64,000 nt of DNA from Bog-756 sp963777665. GTDB taxonomy: Bacteria > Actinomycetota > Acidimicrobiia > Acidimicrobiales > RAAP-2. The DNA lies in the NCBI GenBank assembly GCA_963777665.1, contig CAVZRJ010000001.1:1240001-1304000 (forward strand), read 5' to 3'. A model generated the notes under the pieces. It saw only the letters and a program-made list of their open reading frames with translations. It was not told where the DNA came from and did no database searches. The first letter of the stretch is position 1. The number at the start of each line of letters is the position of its first letter. Shown in pieces: positions 24,191 to 33,063 of the stretch. Position numbers and translations under genes: made by a program.

Positions 24191-26031
24191 CCGGACCCCC
24201 GGGGTGACCGCAGGGCGGTCCGGCCGCAGAGCTGACCGGCAGCCTGGACCGGGTCGGCGCTGTACGAGAAGGTCGTGAAGCCCCACGCGTGTCCCACGTT
24301 GGCGACGGCCTGCGAGACCGTCCAGGGCGCGGTGACCGCGTGCAGGTACGCAGCCAAGGGGTTGCAGCCGAGCGCGACCCGGGCCGCCCCGACATCCAGG
24401 GAGGAAGGCCCGCCGGCGACGGGCGCGGTCCCGGCGACACCGAAGCGGGCCACCATCCAGGCCGGGCCGATGAACTTCTCGTGGCCGGGTCGCGCGTGGC
24501 GGACGACGGCGATGTGGCTGCCGACCGGGTTGGCCAGCGAGTACTCATCGAAGACGTAGACGTCGGGACCGGTCAGGTAGCCGATGACGCCGACGGCGGG
24601 AAGGTTGACCGCCAATGAGAACGGCAGCGTCGACCGCGCCGGGCGGGTCGCGGCCGTGGCGATCGGCAGGAAGGGGTTCGTGACGACCACCAGCGTCTTG
24701 CGGCCGGCCGGCTGGGCCCTGGACAACCGGTTCAGGTCGGTGGCGGCGGCGCCGGAGAGCGCCCGTCGGTAATCGCCCGCGGTGACCGGGTGTGCCTCGC
24801 CGGTCGCCGAGATCCAGCTGTTGCGCTCGTTGGAGATGAAGACCGTCTGCGGCGTGAGGCCGGCGATCTTGGGAGGCACGAACCGCAGCCAGCCGGCACA
24901 GACCACCGCCCAGACCACGATGCCGACCACGGGCACGACGAGCATGCCCCGGAGCTGGCCGAGGTCCACCCAGACCGGGAGGAGGAGGGCGAAGAGCCCG
25001 GGCAGGAGGAGGCGGGCGTGCATGTAGTCACCACCCAGGTGGACCACGTAGAGCGCGTCGGACGCGCCCACCGCCAGGGGGGTGGCGACCAGGAGCACCC
25101 CCCTGCGATCGCCGGACCGCCACCACGCCGAGGCGCGGAGCGAGACGATCGGGACGGCAAGGGCCAACGGCAACCAGAGCGTGTAGGGAGCGAGCAGGTT
25201 CCAGAGGTAGGTGGCCCCCTGTGACCACCACGACGCTCCCGCCGCCTTGGCCAGCGCGGTGGAGGGGACGAGCAGGGCGTAATAGGCCATCCGGAAGAGC
25301 TCGTAGGCCACGGGCACGGCCAGCGCGGCCACCAGCAGGACCGCGCCCTGCTTCCAGCGGGGCCCGCCCTTGGCGGGACGCGCCAGCAGGAGCAGGGCCG
25401 CCACCAGGATGGCCGCCCCGAGCAGCAGCTCGGGGCGGATGAGGCAGCCGAGGCCGAAGACGACGGCCGCCGGCACCGGCCTGCTCCGACCGCTCTCGAC
25501 CCGGACCAACAGCAGGAACGAACCACCCAGCCAGAGGAAGACCATCGACATCTCGAGACCGGAGGTGGCGAACTCCCACACCCCTGCCACCACGGACGCC
25601 ACCACGAGGCCGAGTGGAAGGACCGTCCCCTCGCCGCGGGACCGCCCGAGCTGCACGGCAGCCAGGCCCCCGGTCAGGAAGCCGGCACCGGTGCAGACCA
25701 GGCCCAGCACCACCGACGTCCACTCGAGCGAGGCGAAGGGGAGCACGACGTGGAGCGCGGCGAGGGTCAGGAGCCACAAGGGGTCGGAGTCCGCTTCGAC
25801 CCGCTCACCGATGTTGAAGACCGGGCCATGGCCGGCCAGCAGGTTGTGGATGATCCTGAAGTCGATGAACGCGTCCTCATCGACCCACCGGTACATCCAT
25901 GCGCCGACCAGGACGACGACCACCGGGATCAGCACCGGCCACCACCCGGCAAGTCGACCCGGGTGCCGACCCTCGTGCGCGACCCGGGGCCTCCCCTCCG
26001 GGGCACCCGGGTGCTGGCCGGCCGGAGCCAT
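24187..26031 (-). CDS. aftB: AftB-like arabinofuranosyltransferase (GT-C)
   Basis: Membrane glycosyltransferase, 614 aa, about 9-10 helices followed by a roughly 170-residue extracytoplasmic domain. It resembles mycobacterial AftB along its length: RWVDEDAF at residues 49-55 (acidic catalytic loop after TM1), LLAGHGPVFNIGERVEA, ATSGLEMS, IRPELLL, FRMAYYALLVPSTALAKAAG, GGDYMHARLLL and GEAHPVTAGDYRRAL. AftB adds terminal beta-1,2-arabinofuranose from decaprenyl-phosphoryl arabinose. Whether this protein uses arabinose is inference. It is first in the seven-gene run. ATG 26031 follows a purine-rich GTGGGGGACACC; a GTG four codons earlier is also possible. Confidence 0.75.
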   Translation of the reverse strand: MAPAGQHPGAPEGRPRVAHEGRHPGRLAGWWPVLIPVVVVLVGAWMYRWVDEDAFIDFRIIHNLLAGHGPVFNIGERVEADSDPLWLLTLAALHVVLPFASLEWTSVVLGLVCTGAGFLTGGLAAVQLGRSRGEGTVLPLGLVVASVVAGVWEFATSGLEMSMVFLWLGGSFLLLVRVESGRSRPVPAAVVFGLGCLIRPELLLGAAILVAALLLLARPAKGGPRWKQGAVLLVAALAVPVAYELFRMAYYALLVPSTALAKAAGASWWSQGATYLWNLLAPYTLWLPLALAVPIVSLRASAWWRSGDRRGVLLVATPLAVGASDALYVVHLGGDYMHARLLLPGLFALLLPVWVDLGQLRGMLVVPVVGIVVWAVVCAGWLRFVPPKIAGLTPQTVFISNERNSWISATGEAHPVTAGDYRRALSGAAATDLNRLSRAQPAGRKTLVVVTNPFLPIATAATRPARSTLPFSLAVNLPAVGVIGYLTGPDVYVFDEYSLANPVGSHIAVVRHARPGHEKFIGPAWMVARFGVAGTAPVAGGPSSLDVGAARVALGCNPLAAYLHAVTAPWTVSQAVANVGHAWGFTTFSYSADPVQAAGQLCGRTALRSPRGSG

Positions 26032-26059
26032 GGTGTCCCCCACGCGCGCGATGGCCGTG

Positions 26060-26065
26060 ATGGTA
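26060..26065 (-). promoter_or_regulatory. Candidate -10 box (TACCAT) for the seven-gene glycan operon
   Basis: On the minus strand TACCAT lies about 28 bases before the ATG at 26031, leaving a short leader with the SD-like GGGGGA. It faces away from a second TACCAT at 26143 that serves the divergent acyltransferase. Confidence 0.4.
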
Positions 26066-26142
26066 GTGGAGCCTCTCCGGCGGCCGGAGTTCCCGACCAT
26101 CCCGCGCGGCACCCGGGCCGCGGATCTCCGGGGGGCGTGCGG

Positions 26143-26148
26143 TACCAT
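26143..26148 (+). promoter_or_regulatory. Candidate -10 box (TACCAT) for the acyltransferase at 26156
   Basis: TACCAT, seven bases, then ATG 26156, with no Shine-Dalgarno sequence: predicted leaderless transcript. Confidence 0.5.
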
Positions 26149-26155
26149 CGCCGGG

Positions 26156-27418
26156 ATGGGCGCACCCGGTCGGCCGCCGTCCGACCAGGCGGCACCCGAG
26201 CTGGCAGTCGGTGCGCCGGCCGGCTCCGGCACGCCGGATCTCAGTGCAGACCCCGCCGATCTCGCCTCCGGCAGCGCCGGCGCTGCGCCGAACCCGGGGT
26301 TGCCGGAGGAACGCGTCACGCCCCCGCGGTTCCGGTTGGGCAACCGCCCGCCGCTGACCGGGCTGCGCGCGCTGGCGGTCGCCGCGGTGCTCGTCTACCA
26401 CTCCAATTTCCGGTCGCTGCCCGGATCGTGGGCGGCCCTCCAGGTGTTCTTCGTGCTCAGCGGCTTCCTGATCACGGCCATGCTGGCCGGCGAGGGGCGG
26501 CGCAAGGGACGCATCAGCATGAAGGGCTTCTACGGACGCCGCGCCGTGCGGCTCGTGCCACCGTTGCTTCTGACGATCGGGCTCCTCGCCCTCTATGCCG
26601 CCTTCGTCCACGTGGCCGACGCCGCCCAACGGCTCTGGGGGGACAGCTTCGCCGCGATGTTCTACTACGCCGACTACCGCCAGGCCTTCGGGCACGCCCC
26701 CTTCTTCGGCTACCTCGCCCAGACCTGGTCCCTCTCGGTCGAGGAGCAGTTCTACGTCGTCTGGTCGCTGCTGATGGTGGCGGCCGTGGCCACCCACCGC
26801 TTGCGCCTGGCCTATGTCTTCGCGATCGGCGGGCTGGCCCTGAGTGTGGCCGACCGGCTCTGGTGGGTCTACCACGTGCACCAGCTCACGCCCATGGCCT
26901 TCAGCAAGGTCTTCGACCGCGTCTACTACGCCTTCGACACCCGAGCGGACGCGCTCTTCCTCGGATGCCTCCTCGGGCTGATCGCGGCCGACGGCTACCT
27001 CGAACGCTGGCCCCGGTGGGCCCGGAGCGTGCTCACCGCATCCGCCCTCGCCTCGGCGGCCTTCCTGGCGTGGGTCCTCCTCTACGCGCAATTGTTCACC
27101 CGGAGCCTGGTGGTCTGGGGGCTGCCGGCGACCGCCGTGGCCTCGGCGGTGATCGTGGCCTACTTCGTGATCAGCCCGAAGGGGATCGGCTCGCGCCTCG
27201 TCGGGATCGGCCTCCTGGTCTTCATCGGCGACATCTCGTACACCGTGTACCTGGTGCATTTCCCTGTCTACCTGGCCCTCCAGCCGTCGGAGACCGGATG
27301 GGGATTCTGGCCCACCGAAGTGGTCCGACTCGCAGTCGTGTTCGCCATCGCCGTTGCCAGCTGGTTCTGCCTCGAACGACCGCTCATGCGGTGGAGGCAG
27401 CGCTCCGCGGCCCGGTGA
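26156..27418 (+). CDS. Acyltransferase-3 (OafA-like) without SGNH domain
   Basis: 420 aa: a roughly 55-residue Pro/Ala-rich cytoplasmic N-terminus, then about 10-11 helices. The R-x10-H motif is in GLRALAVAAVLVYHSNF, followed by LQVFFVLSGFLITAMLAGEG, FYGRRAVRLVPPL and TWSLSVEEQFYVVW. It stops after the membrane part (FCLERPLMRWRQRS), so unlike four-domain relatives it lacks the esterase-like SGNH unit. Predicted to transfer an acyl group to a surface glycan or lipid. Start chosen from the -10 box seven bases upstream. It is divergent from the AftB operon and followed 62 bases later by another acyltransferase gene. Confidence 0.88.
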   Translation: MGAPGRPPSDQAAPELAVGAPAGSGTPDLSADPADLASGSAGAAPNPGLPEERVTPPRFRLGNRPPLTGLRALAVAAVLVYHSNFRSLPGSWAALQVFFVLSGFLITAMLAGEGRRKGRISMKGFYGRRAVRLVPPLLLTIGLLALYAAFVHVADAAQRLWGDSFAAMFYYADYRQAFGHAPFFGYLAQTWSLSVEEQFYVVWSLLMVAAVATHRLRLAYVFAIGGLALSVADRLWWVYHVHQLTPMAFSKVFDRVYYAFDTRADALFLGCLLGLIAADGYLERWPRWARSVLTASALASAAFLAWVLLYAQLFTRSLVVWGLPATAVASAVIVAYFVISPKGIGSRLVGIGLLVFIGDISYTVYLVHFPVYLALQPSETGWGFWPTEVVRLAVVFAIAVASWFCLERPLMRWRQRSAAR

Positions 27419-27468
27419 GCTGACGGTCGGTGGCCGGGCACGTGCCCGGGAACGCACCGGTCGGCGGC

Positions 27469-27474
27469 TACGAT
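27469..27474 (+). promoter_or_regulatory. Candidate -10 box (TACGAT) for the acyltransferase-SGNH gene at 27481
   Basis: TACGAT, six bases, then GTG 27481. It chooses this GTG over the in-frame ATG-like alternatives upstream and predicts a leaderless message. Confidence 0.45.
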
Positions 27475-27480
27475 TCGCCG

Positions 27481-29652
27481 GTGGGAACAGCTGTGGAGCA
27501 CGAGGCCACAGCCGGGGAGCCCGGGGGGGCCGGAACCAGCGGGGAGGCCCCCGAGCCGGCACTCGGTCGCATTCCCGCGCTCGACGGCGTCCGCGCCATC
27601 GGGATCGCCCTGGTCCTCCTCTTCCACGGGGGTATCTCGTCGGCCGGGGGCGGATTCTTCGGGGTCGATGTCTTCTTCGTGCTCTCGGGCTTCCTGATCA
27701 CCGGCCTGCTCGTCTCCGAATTCCGGCAGAACTCCGGAATCGGTCTGGTCCGGTTCTGGGGTCACCGGGTACGCCGGTTGGTACCGGCGCTGCTGGCGTT
27801 GCTCCTCGGGGTGGCTCTCTACGGGATCTTCTTCGCGTCACCCGACACCCTCGGCCAGCTGCGCGGCGACGCGGCCGCCACGCTGCTCTACGTGAACAAC
27901 TGGCACCAGATCTCGGGGGGACAGGGGTACTTCGCCGCGCTCAACACACCGCGCCCGCTCGTCCACACCTGGTCGCTCTCGATCGAGGAGCAGTTCTACC
28001 TGGTGTGGCCCCTGGTCGTCCTCGGCCTCCTCCGCTGGACGCGGTCGCTCCGGGTACTGCTCGCGGTCACCGTGACCGGCGCAGTGGCCAGCGCAGTGGC
28101 GATGTCCCTGCTCTACGACGGCGGAGCAGGCGAGAGCCGCGTCTACTACGGGACCGACACCCGGGCCCAGGCGCTGCTCGTGGGGGCGGCCCTCGCCATC
28201 GTGCTCGCCCACCCCCTCTCCCGCCGGCGGAGGACCGGCCCGGTGACCACGACGTCGCTGGTGCGGTCGTTCGCGCTGTCGAGGCCTGCCCGCCTCGCGA
28301 TCGTCGGGCTCGGTGGGGCCGGACTCGGCGTGGTCCTCTGGATGTCGGCGGTCACCACCAGTGCCACCTCCTGGATCTACCACGGCGGGTTCGCGCTGGT
28401 CGCCCTGGCCACCGCGGCGGTCATCGCCAGCGTGGCGCTGGTGGGTGAGAGCCCGTGGGCCCGGGCGCTCACCCTCCGTCCGGTGCGTTATCTCGGAACC
28501 ATCTCCTACGGGCTCTACCTCTGGCACTGGCCGGTCTTCCTGGTCCTCGACCACGACCGGACCGGCCTGGTCGGATGGCCACTCTTCCTTGTGCGGGTCA
28601 TCACCTCGGTGGCGATCGCCGCGGTCTCCTTCCACTTCCTCGAGATGCCGATCCGACGTGGCGTGCTGCGCGGCTGGCGCGGGTGGGCCGCCACTCCGGT
28701 GGCCGTCGGAGCAACCGGAGTGATCCTGGTGGCGGCGACCGCAGGGGCCACGCCGTCGGTTGCCGCGCTTCCGGTCGTCCCAGCCGTCGGCGCATCGTTG
28801 AGCGCCAAGACCGGAGTGGCCGCGGGCACCGAAGCGACCGTGCCGGAGGTCGCGGCCGGGACCGGTGGCCCGATCCGGGTCCTGCTGGTCGGCGACTCCG
28901 AGGCCAGCTTCCTCGGGTTCGGCCTCGGCCCTGCTTCGGGTGCCTACGGCACCGACTACGCCGGGGACGGGGTGTTCGGGTGCGGCCTGTCGACGAACGA
29001 AACCCTCTTTCACGGGACGTCGGTCTCCGGCACCAGCGGCGAGCGGGCCGGGAAGGCCCCCGTGTCCTGCGCCAGCCAGCTCGTCCGGTGGCACGCCGAT
29101 CTCGACACCTTCCACCCCGAGGTGGTCCTGCTGGCCGAGGGCGAATACGAGGTGCGCAACCAACGGGTCGGCGGGACCTGGACCCACATCGGGGAGCAGG
29201 CCTTCGACGCCCGCGAGCACACCGCGCTGACCCGCGCGGTCACCGTGCTGCACTCGACAGGAGCGACCGTGGTGCTGTTGACCGCGCCGTACTACCACCA
29301 GCTCGAGCAGGCAGACGGAGCGTCCTGGCCGGAGGACGACCCGAGCCGCGTGAACCGGTACAACGGTCTGCTCCGCGCAGTGGCCGCGGACTCGAAGGGC
29401 AGCGCGGTGGTAGCCGACCTCAATGCCCGGCTCGACCCCGGCGGCCACTACGACCAGACCGTCAACGGGATCGACGTGCGCTTCGCGGACGGGATCCACG
29501 TCTCCCAAGCCGGCGCCAGCATGATCGCCCCGTGGTTGCTCTCGCAGGTGGCTGTGCTCGGGAACGCGGTGCGGGCTGCAGAAGCGACAGCGGCGGCAAC
29601 CGCCACGCCACCCACGTCCACCATCCCGACCGGAGCCGCCGGAGCCGGTTAG
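27481..29652 (+). CDS. Acyltransferase-3 / SGNH fusion (OafA/YrhL-like), copy C
   Basis: 723 aa. Membrane acyltransferase from about residue 35 to 410, with R-x10-H in GVRAIGIALVLLFHGG, GGGFFGVDVFFVLSGFLITG and TWSLSIEEQFYLVWP. Then a Thr/Ala/Val-rich linker and an extracytoplasmic SGNH domain with LLVGDSEASFLGFG (block I) and FADGIHVSQAG (Asp/His pair). A Thr/Ala/Pro-rich tail closes the protein. It is more distant from copies A and B than these are from each other. The last four bases overlap the convergent GT-C-like gene. Predicted O-acylation of a surface polysaccharide. Confidence 0.9.
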   Translation: MGTAVEHEATAGEPGGAGTSGEAPEPALGRIPALDGVRAIGIALVLLFHGGISSAGGGFFGVDVFFVLSGFLITGLLVSEFRQNSGIGLVRFWGHRVRRLVPALLALLLGVALYGIFFASPDTLGQLRGDAAATLLYVNNWHQISGGQGYFAALNTPRPLVHTWSLSIEEQFYLVWPLVVLGLLRWTRSLRVLLAVTVTGAVASAVAMSLLYDGGAGESRVYYGTDTRAQALLVGAALAIVLAHPLSRRRRTGPVTTTSLVRSFALSRPARLAIVGLGGAGLGVVLWMSAVTTSATSWIYHGGFALVALATAAVIASVALVGESPWARALTLRPVRYLGTISYGLYLWHWPVFLVLDHDRTGLVGWPLFLVRVITSVAIAAVSFHFLEMPIRRGVLRGWRGWAATPVAVGATGVILVAATAGATPSVAALPVVPAVGASLSAKTGVAAGTEATVPEVAAGTGGPIRVLLVGDSEASFLGFGLGPASGAYGTDYAGDGVFGCGLSTNETLFHGTSVSGTSGERAGKAPVSCASQLVRWHADLDTFHPEVVLLAEGEYEVRNQRVGGTWTHIGEQAFDAREHTALTRAVTVLHSTGATVVLLTAPYYHQLEQADGASWPEDDPSRVNRYNGLLRAVAADSKGSAVVADLNARLDPGGHYDQTVNGIDVRFADGIHVSQAGASMIAPWLLSQVAVLGNAVRAAEATAAATATPPTSTIPTGAAGAG

Positions 29653-31451
29653 GGCATGCTGTCGGAAGGTGTCCGCCCGGTCCGGCCGGTCACCGTCACC
29701 GCCATGTCCCCGATCCGCCCGAGGTAGCCGGGCCGCGAGGGTGACGAGCGGGTCCAGGTGGTGAGCAGCACCTGATGATCCTCTGTGCCGTCCTCCTGAT
29801 AGCCGGGGCCGAACTGCGCCCGCCAGAAGTGATTGACGGCCGGGTGGTAGCCATCCTGGTCGAGGAGATCGACGAGGCCGATGAACTCCTCGGTATCGAG
29901 CAGCTGGGTCCGGGCCGTGCCGGCACCGCCGTCCCCCACAGCCACCCGGCCGTGCGGATCGAGGTGGGGGGTGACCAGGGCGGCGAGACGGCCGACGTTG
30001 GGGTCCGAGACCCGCTCGAGCGGCGGGAGTGCCGCCACCCGGACGCAGAGCAGCACCCCGGCCGCCAGCGCCACCAACGCCAGCCCGACCCGGAAGCCGA
30101 GCGTCGAGGTGACCGGGCGGCGCCGGTACAAGCCGCCGCCGAGAGGGGCGTGGAGCATCCCGACCCCGATGCACGCGGACACCGGGAGCGCGACGGCCCA
30201 CACCACCAGGTAGCCGAAGACAAAGCCGACGACACGGGTGACGCCGACGATGAGCGCGCCGTACCCGGCCAGGCTGAGGAGTCCGATCCCGGCCGCGAAC
30301 CGCAACCGCTGGCGGAGCCCGACCACGAGGACCGCACCGGCCGCCAGCACCGCGACCACCGCGACCGCCACGGCGACGCCGGCGTGGAGGGGGGTCCCGC
30401 CGAGGAGCGAGCCCATCACCTCTGCCGGACCCTCGACGAGGGTCCCCGCCGCCGCGGCGAACGACCAGAGGCCGGCGCTCAGCGGATAACCGGCATGCGA
30501 AGACGTGAAGAAGTCGTAGAGCAGGGTCAGATTCCCCGGATGGCCGGTCACCTCCTGCACGACCGGCGGCACCCACATCAGCGCCAGAAGAACGAGACCC
30601 CCCGCCACCAGCATCGGTCCGGTCCCGCCGGCACGCCAGGCGCCGCTGTCGCGCTCCATGGGTTCGCGCACCCGGTCGCGCACCACGGTCACCAGCCAGA
30701 CGGCACCGCTCAACGCGACCGCGGCCGCAACGACCGGGAGGGTCGAGATGTCGGTCTGGACGATGTAGGAGCCGACCAGCAGCGCCCCGACCAGGGAGGG
30801 TCCGGAGCGGTCGACGGCTCCGGCGCAGAGCAGGATCAACAGGAGGAGCGGGAAGACGACCACGACCGGGTTCCAGGGACTGACCAGAGCCCCGAGCACG
30901 CTTTCGGAATAGGTCGTTGCGGCTGTCCCGCTCGCGGCCAGCACAGACGCCAGCAGACAGATCCAGAGCGCTGCCCACAGCGCGCGGGCCGGGGTCGCAC
31001 GGCGGCGGACCACCCCCACACAACCGAGCGCCGCCAGGGCGTTGAGCAGTGTGGCGCCCAGGAACAGCGAACGCGCGCCCCACCCGAACACGCGGTAGAC
31101 GACGGACAGCAGGTAGAAGTAGGTCGGCCCCGGATGGTTCCAGTTGTTGTGGTCGAAGACGCCGAGCTGCTGCTTCCAGAGCAGCGCGCGCCGGGTGTGC
31201 AGGTCGATGAGCGCGAGGTCGTCGGGGAGGGTGAGGTGACCCGAGGGAGACGCCAGCAGCCGCACGATGGCAATGGCGAAGGGCACGGTCACCACGCCGA
31301 AGGCCAGGACTGTCGGCCATGCCGGCGATCGGTCGGGGCCGTCGGAGGCGGGGATGTCGGAGAGGCGGGATCGCTGGCTGGCGGGGACCGGACCCACGGT
31401 GGTCGTCACGGTCTGGGGGTTGGGACCCACGATCGGCCGATCGTACGGCAC
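29649..31451 (-). CDS. GT-C-like polytopic membrane protein
   Basis: 600 aa, about 11-12 helices and a roughly 110-residue C-terminal extracytoplasmic segment. The first external loop holds LPDDLALIDLHTRRALLWKQ and then NWNHPGPTYFYLLS. The HPGP-Y-FYLL pattern is typical of ArnT/PMT-like GT-C proteins that use polyprenyl-phosphate sugars. GTG 31451 begins the open frame; a second GTG at 31430 follows a possible TACGAT box and could be the true start. It lies 25 bases after the NifU-like gene on the same strand and converges on the acyltransferase-SGNH gene with a four-base overlap. Confidence 0.7.
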   Translation of the reverse strand: MPYDRPIVGPNPQTVTTTVGPVPASQRSRLSDIPASDGPDRSPAWPTVLAFGVVTVPFAIAIVRLLASPSGHLTLPDDLALIDLHTRRALLWKQQLGVFDHNNWNHPGPTYFYLLSVVYRVFGWGARSLFLGATLLNALAALGCVGVVRRRATPARALWAALWICLLASVLAASGTAATTYSESVLGALVSPWNPVVVVFPLLLLILLCAGAVDRSGPSLVGALLVGSYIVQTDISTLPVVAAAVALSGAVWLVTVVRDRVREPMERDSGAWRAGGTGPMLVAGGLVLLALMWVPPVVQEVTGHPGNLTLLYDFFTSSHAGYPLSAGLWSFAAAAGTLVEGPAEVMGSLLGGTPLHAGVAVAVAVVAVLAAGAVLVVGLRQRLRFAAGIGLLSLAGYGALIVGVTRVVGFVFGYLVVWAVALPVSACIGVGMLHAPLGGGLYRRRPVTSTLGFRVGLALVALAAGVLLCVRVAALPPLERVSDPNVGRLAALVTPHLDPHGRVAVGDGGAGTARTQLLDTEEFIGLVDLLDQDGYHPAVNHFWRAQFGPGYQEDGTEDHQVLLTTWTRSSPSRPGYLGRIGDMAVTVTGRTGRTPSDSMP

Positions 31452-31476
31452 CGGTCGGGGCCGGGGCCGACTCGGA

Positions 31477-31887
31477 TCAGAAGCTCGGGACGTACCCCCC
31501 GCGGCCCATCGCCCCGCTGATCAAGGGGTCGACCGACTCGTCGACTCCGCCGAGCACCTCGGTGACCCAGTCCAGGCGGTCGGTCAGGATCCGCTCGACC
31601 CCGCCCTGGAGGGTCGACGCGCTCACCGCGCACGAGCTGCAGGCACCCTGCAACTGCACCTCCACCACACCGGTGACCACGTCGGCCGACAACAGGGCCA
31701 GGTCGCCCCCGTCGGCCTGGACCGCCGGTCGCATGAGCTCGATGAGCGCGGTCAGCGCCGCCAGGCGGTCGCCGCGCTCCTGGTCGGTGAGGTCCGGGGC
31801 AGCCGGTGGCCCACCGACGGGATCCGCGGGCTCGCCCGCGGATCCGACGTCGGTGCGGTCCTCTGCGTCGTCGATCGGTTCGTCCAC
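31477..31887 (-). CDS. NifU C-terminal-domain (Nfu-type) Fe-S scaffold protein
   Basis: 136 aa. An acidic N-terminus of about 45 residues precedes the Nfu domain: ELMRPAVQADGGDLALL, then the cluster-binding CxxC in GACSSCAVSASTLQGGVERI. Nfu proteins carry and deliver Fe-S clusters in the cytoplasm. The start is GTG 31887, with GGAGAGGA about nine bases upstream; the open frame extends further but is Arg/Pro-rich there. It is divergent from the luciferase-like gene. Confidence 0.85.
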   Translation of the reverse strand: MDEPIDDAEDRTDVGSAGEPADPVGGPPAAPDLTDQERGDRLAALTALIELMRPAVQADGGDLALLSADVVTGVVEVQLQGACSSCAVSASTLQGGVERILTDRLDWVTEVLGGVDESVDPLISGAMGRGGYVPSF

Positions 31888-32042
31888 CGGGTGGTCCTCT
31901 CCACCGGCCCATGGCCGGAAGCACCGGACCGGACAGCCCGGTGCACCCCTCCATTCTGCCGTGTGGCGGGCCTGGGCCGGACGCGACCCGGGCGGAGGCC
32001 CCGGTCCCCGGGCGAATGGCGCGCTCCGGCGAGGCCGGCGGA

Positions 32043-32048
32043 TACCAT
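32043..32048 (+). promoter_or_regulatory. Candidate -10 box (TACCAT) for the luciferase-like gene
   Basis: TACCAT lies five bases before GTG 32054 and fourteen before GTG 32063. The spacing is slightly tight for a leaderless start at 32054, so either GTG remains possible. Confidence 0.35.
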
Positions 32049-32053
32049 GCGTT

Positions 32054-33055
32054 GTGCTCGCGGTGCCGCCAGCCGGGTCCCTCGGGGCCACCGGACTCAT
32101 CCTGCCGACCTTCGTCCAGGACACGGTCCCGGCCTGGGCCGCGCCCTACGGGCCGACCACCTCGCCGGACGCTCCGAGGGACGATCCGCTGGACGATCTG
32201 GCCCGGCTCTGTGCTGGCGCCGAGGCCCTCGGGGCCGGCGCCCTGTGGGCCTGCGACCACCTGTTCTGGGAGGGGCCGTGCCTCGAGTGCGTGGTCACGC
32301 TCACGGTGGCCGCGACGGCGACCGACCGGCTCATTCTCGGGACGTGCGTGGTCCAGCTGCCGCTCCGCGGGGCGACCGAGGTGGCCAAACAGGCCGCAAC
32401 CCTCCAGTCCCTCTCCCGGGGCCGGTTCGTCCTCGGGGTGGGCGTCGGCAGCCATCCCGGCGAGTACGACCAGGTCGGCGTCGACTACCACACCCGTGGT
32501 CGCCAGCTCGACCTGGCCATCGCCGAGCTCCGGCGCTCCTGGAGGAGCGGGGAGGGTGCGGGCAGCGGTGAAGGCTCCGGTTCGCGCTACCGTCAGCTTC
32601 CGGTCCCGCCCCCGGTACCGGTGTGGGTGGGCGGCTCCTCGGAGGCCGCGTTGCGCCGGGCGGCGACGCTCGCCGACGGGTGGATGCCGCTGTTCCTGAC
32701 CGCGTCCGAGTACGGAGGCGCCGTCGAGCGCCTGGCCAAGGAGGTCGACCGGGCCGGACGCGCGCGGGGGTCGGTCACCCCGGCCATGGTGCTCTTCGTC
32801 TCGGTGGACGACGACCCGCTGACTGCCCTGCGCCGCGGCTCGCACTGGATGTCCTCGCTGTACGGCATCCCGGCGCGGGCGTTCGAGCGGCACCTGGTCG
32901 CGGGAACCGCATCGGACGTGGCGCGCGCCGTGACCGACTACCGGCGGGCGGGAGCCGACCACGTGGCGGTGTACGTGACCGCCGACCAGCCCCTGGACCA
33001 GTTCGAGCGCCTGTCGGCCGCCCTTCCGGCCGGCCGCGCAGCGACCCGCCGATAG
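32054..33055 (+). CDS. Luciferase-like flavin/F420 oxidoreductase
   Basis: 333 aa TIM-barrel protein of the bacterial luciferase-like family, cytoplasmic, using F420 or FMN. Family segments: GALWACDHLFW near the N-terminus, ILGTCVVQLPLR, the phosphate-binding RGRFVLGVGVGSHPGEY, and VWVGGSSEAALRRAA. The choice between F420 and FMN is not determined; actinobacterial members often use F420. Its stop overlaps the -10-like region of the thiolase-like gene, eight bases before that gene's GTG, so the two are likely co-expressed. Substrate unknown. Confidence 0.82.
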   Translation: MLAVPPAGSLGATGLILPTFVQDTVPAWAAPYGPTTSPDAPRDDPLDDLARLCAGAEALGAGALWACDHLFWEGPCLECVVTLTVAATATDRLILGTCVVQLPLRGATEVAKQAATLQSLSRGRFVLGVGVGSHPGEYDQVGVDYHTRGRQLDLAIAELRRSWRSGEGAGSGEGSGSRYRQLPVPPPVPVWVGGSSEAALRRAATLADGWMPLFLTASEYGGAVERLAKEVDRAGRARGSVTPAMVLFVSVDDDPLTALRRGSHWMSSLYGIPARAFERHLVAGTASDVARAVTDYRRAGADHVAVYVTADQPLDQFERLSAALPAGRAATRR

Positions 33056-33063
33056 TCGGCCCG

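Noticed and set aside
31428..31451. GTG 31430 as the certain start of the GT-C-like protein, from the TACGAT box
   Set aside because: The distance from box to GTG is nine bases, longer than the six to eight seen elsewhere, so the longer form from 31451 was kept and the alternative only noted.
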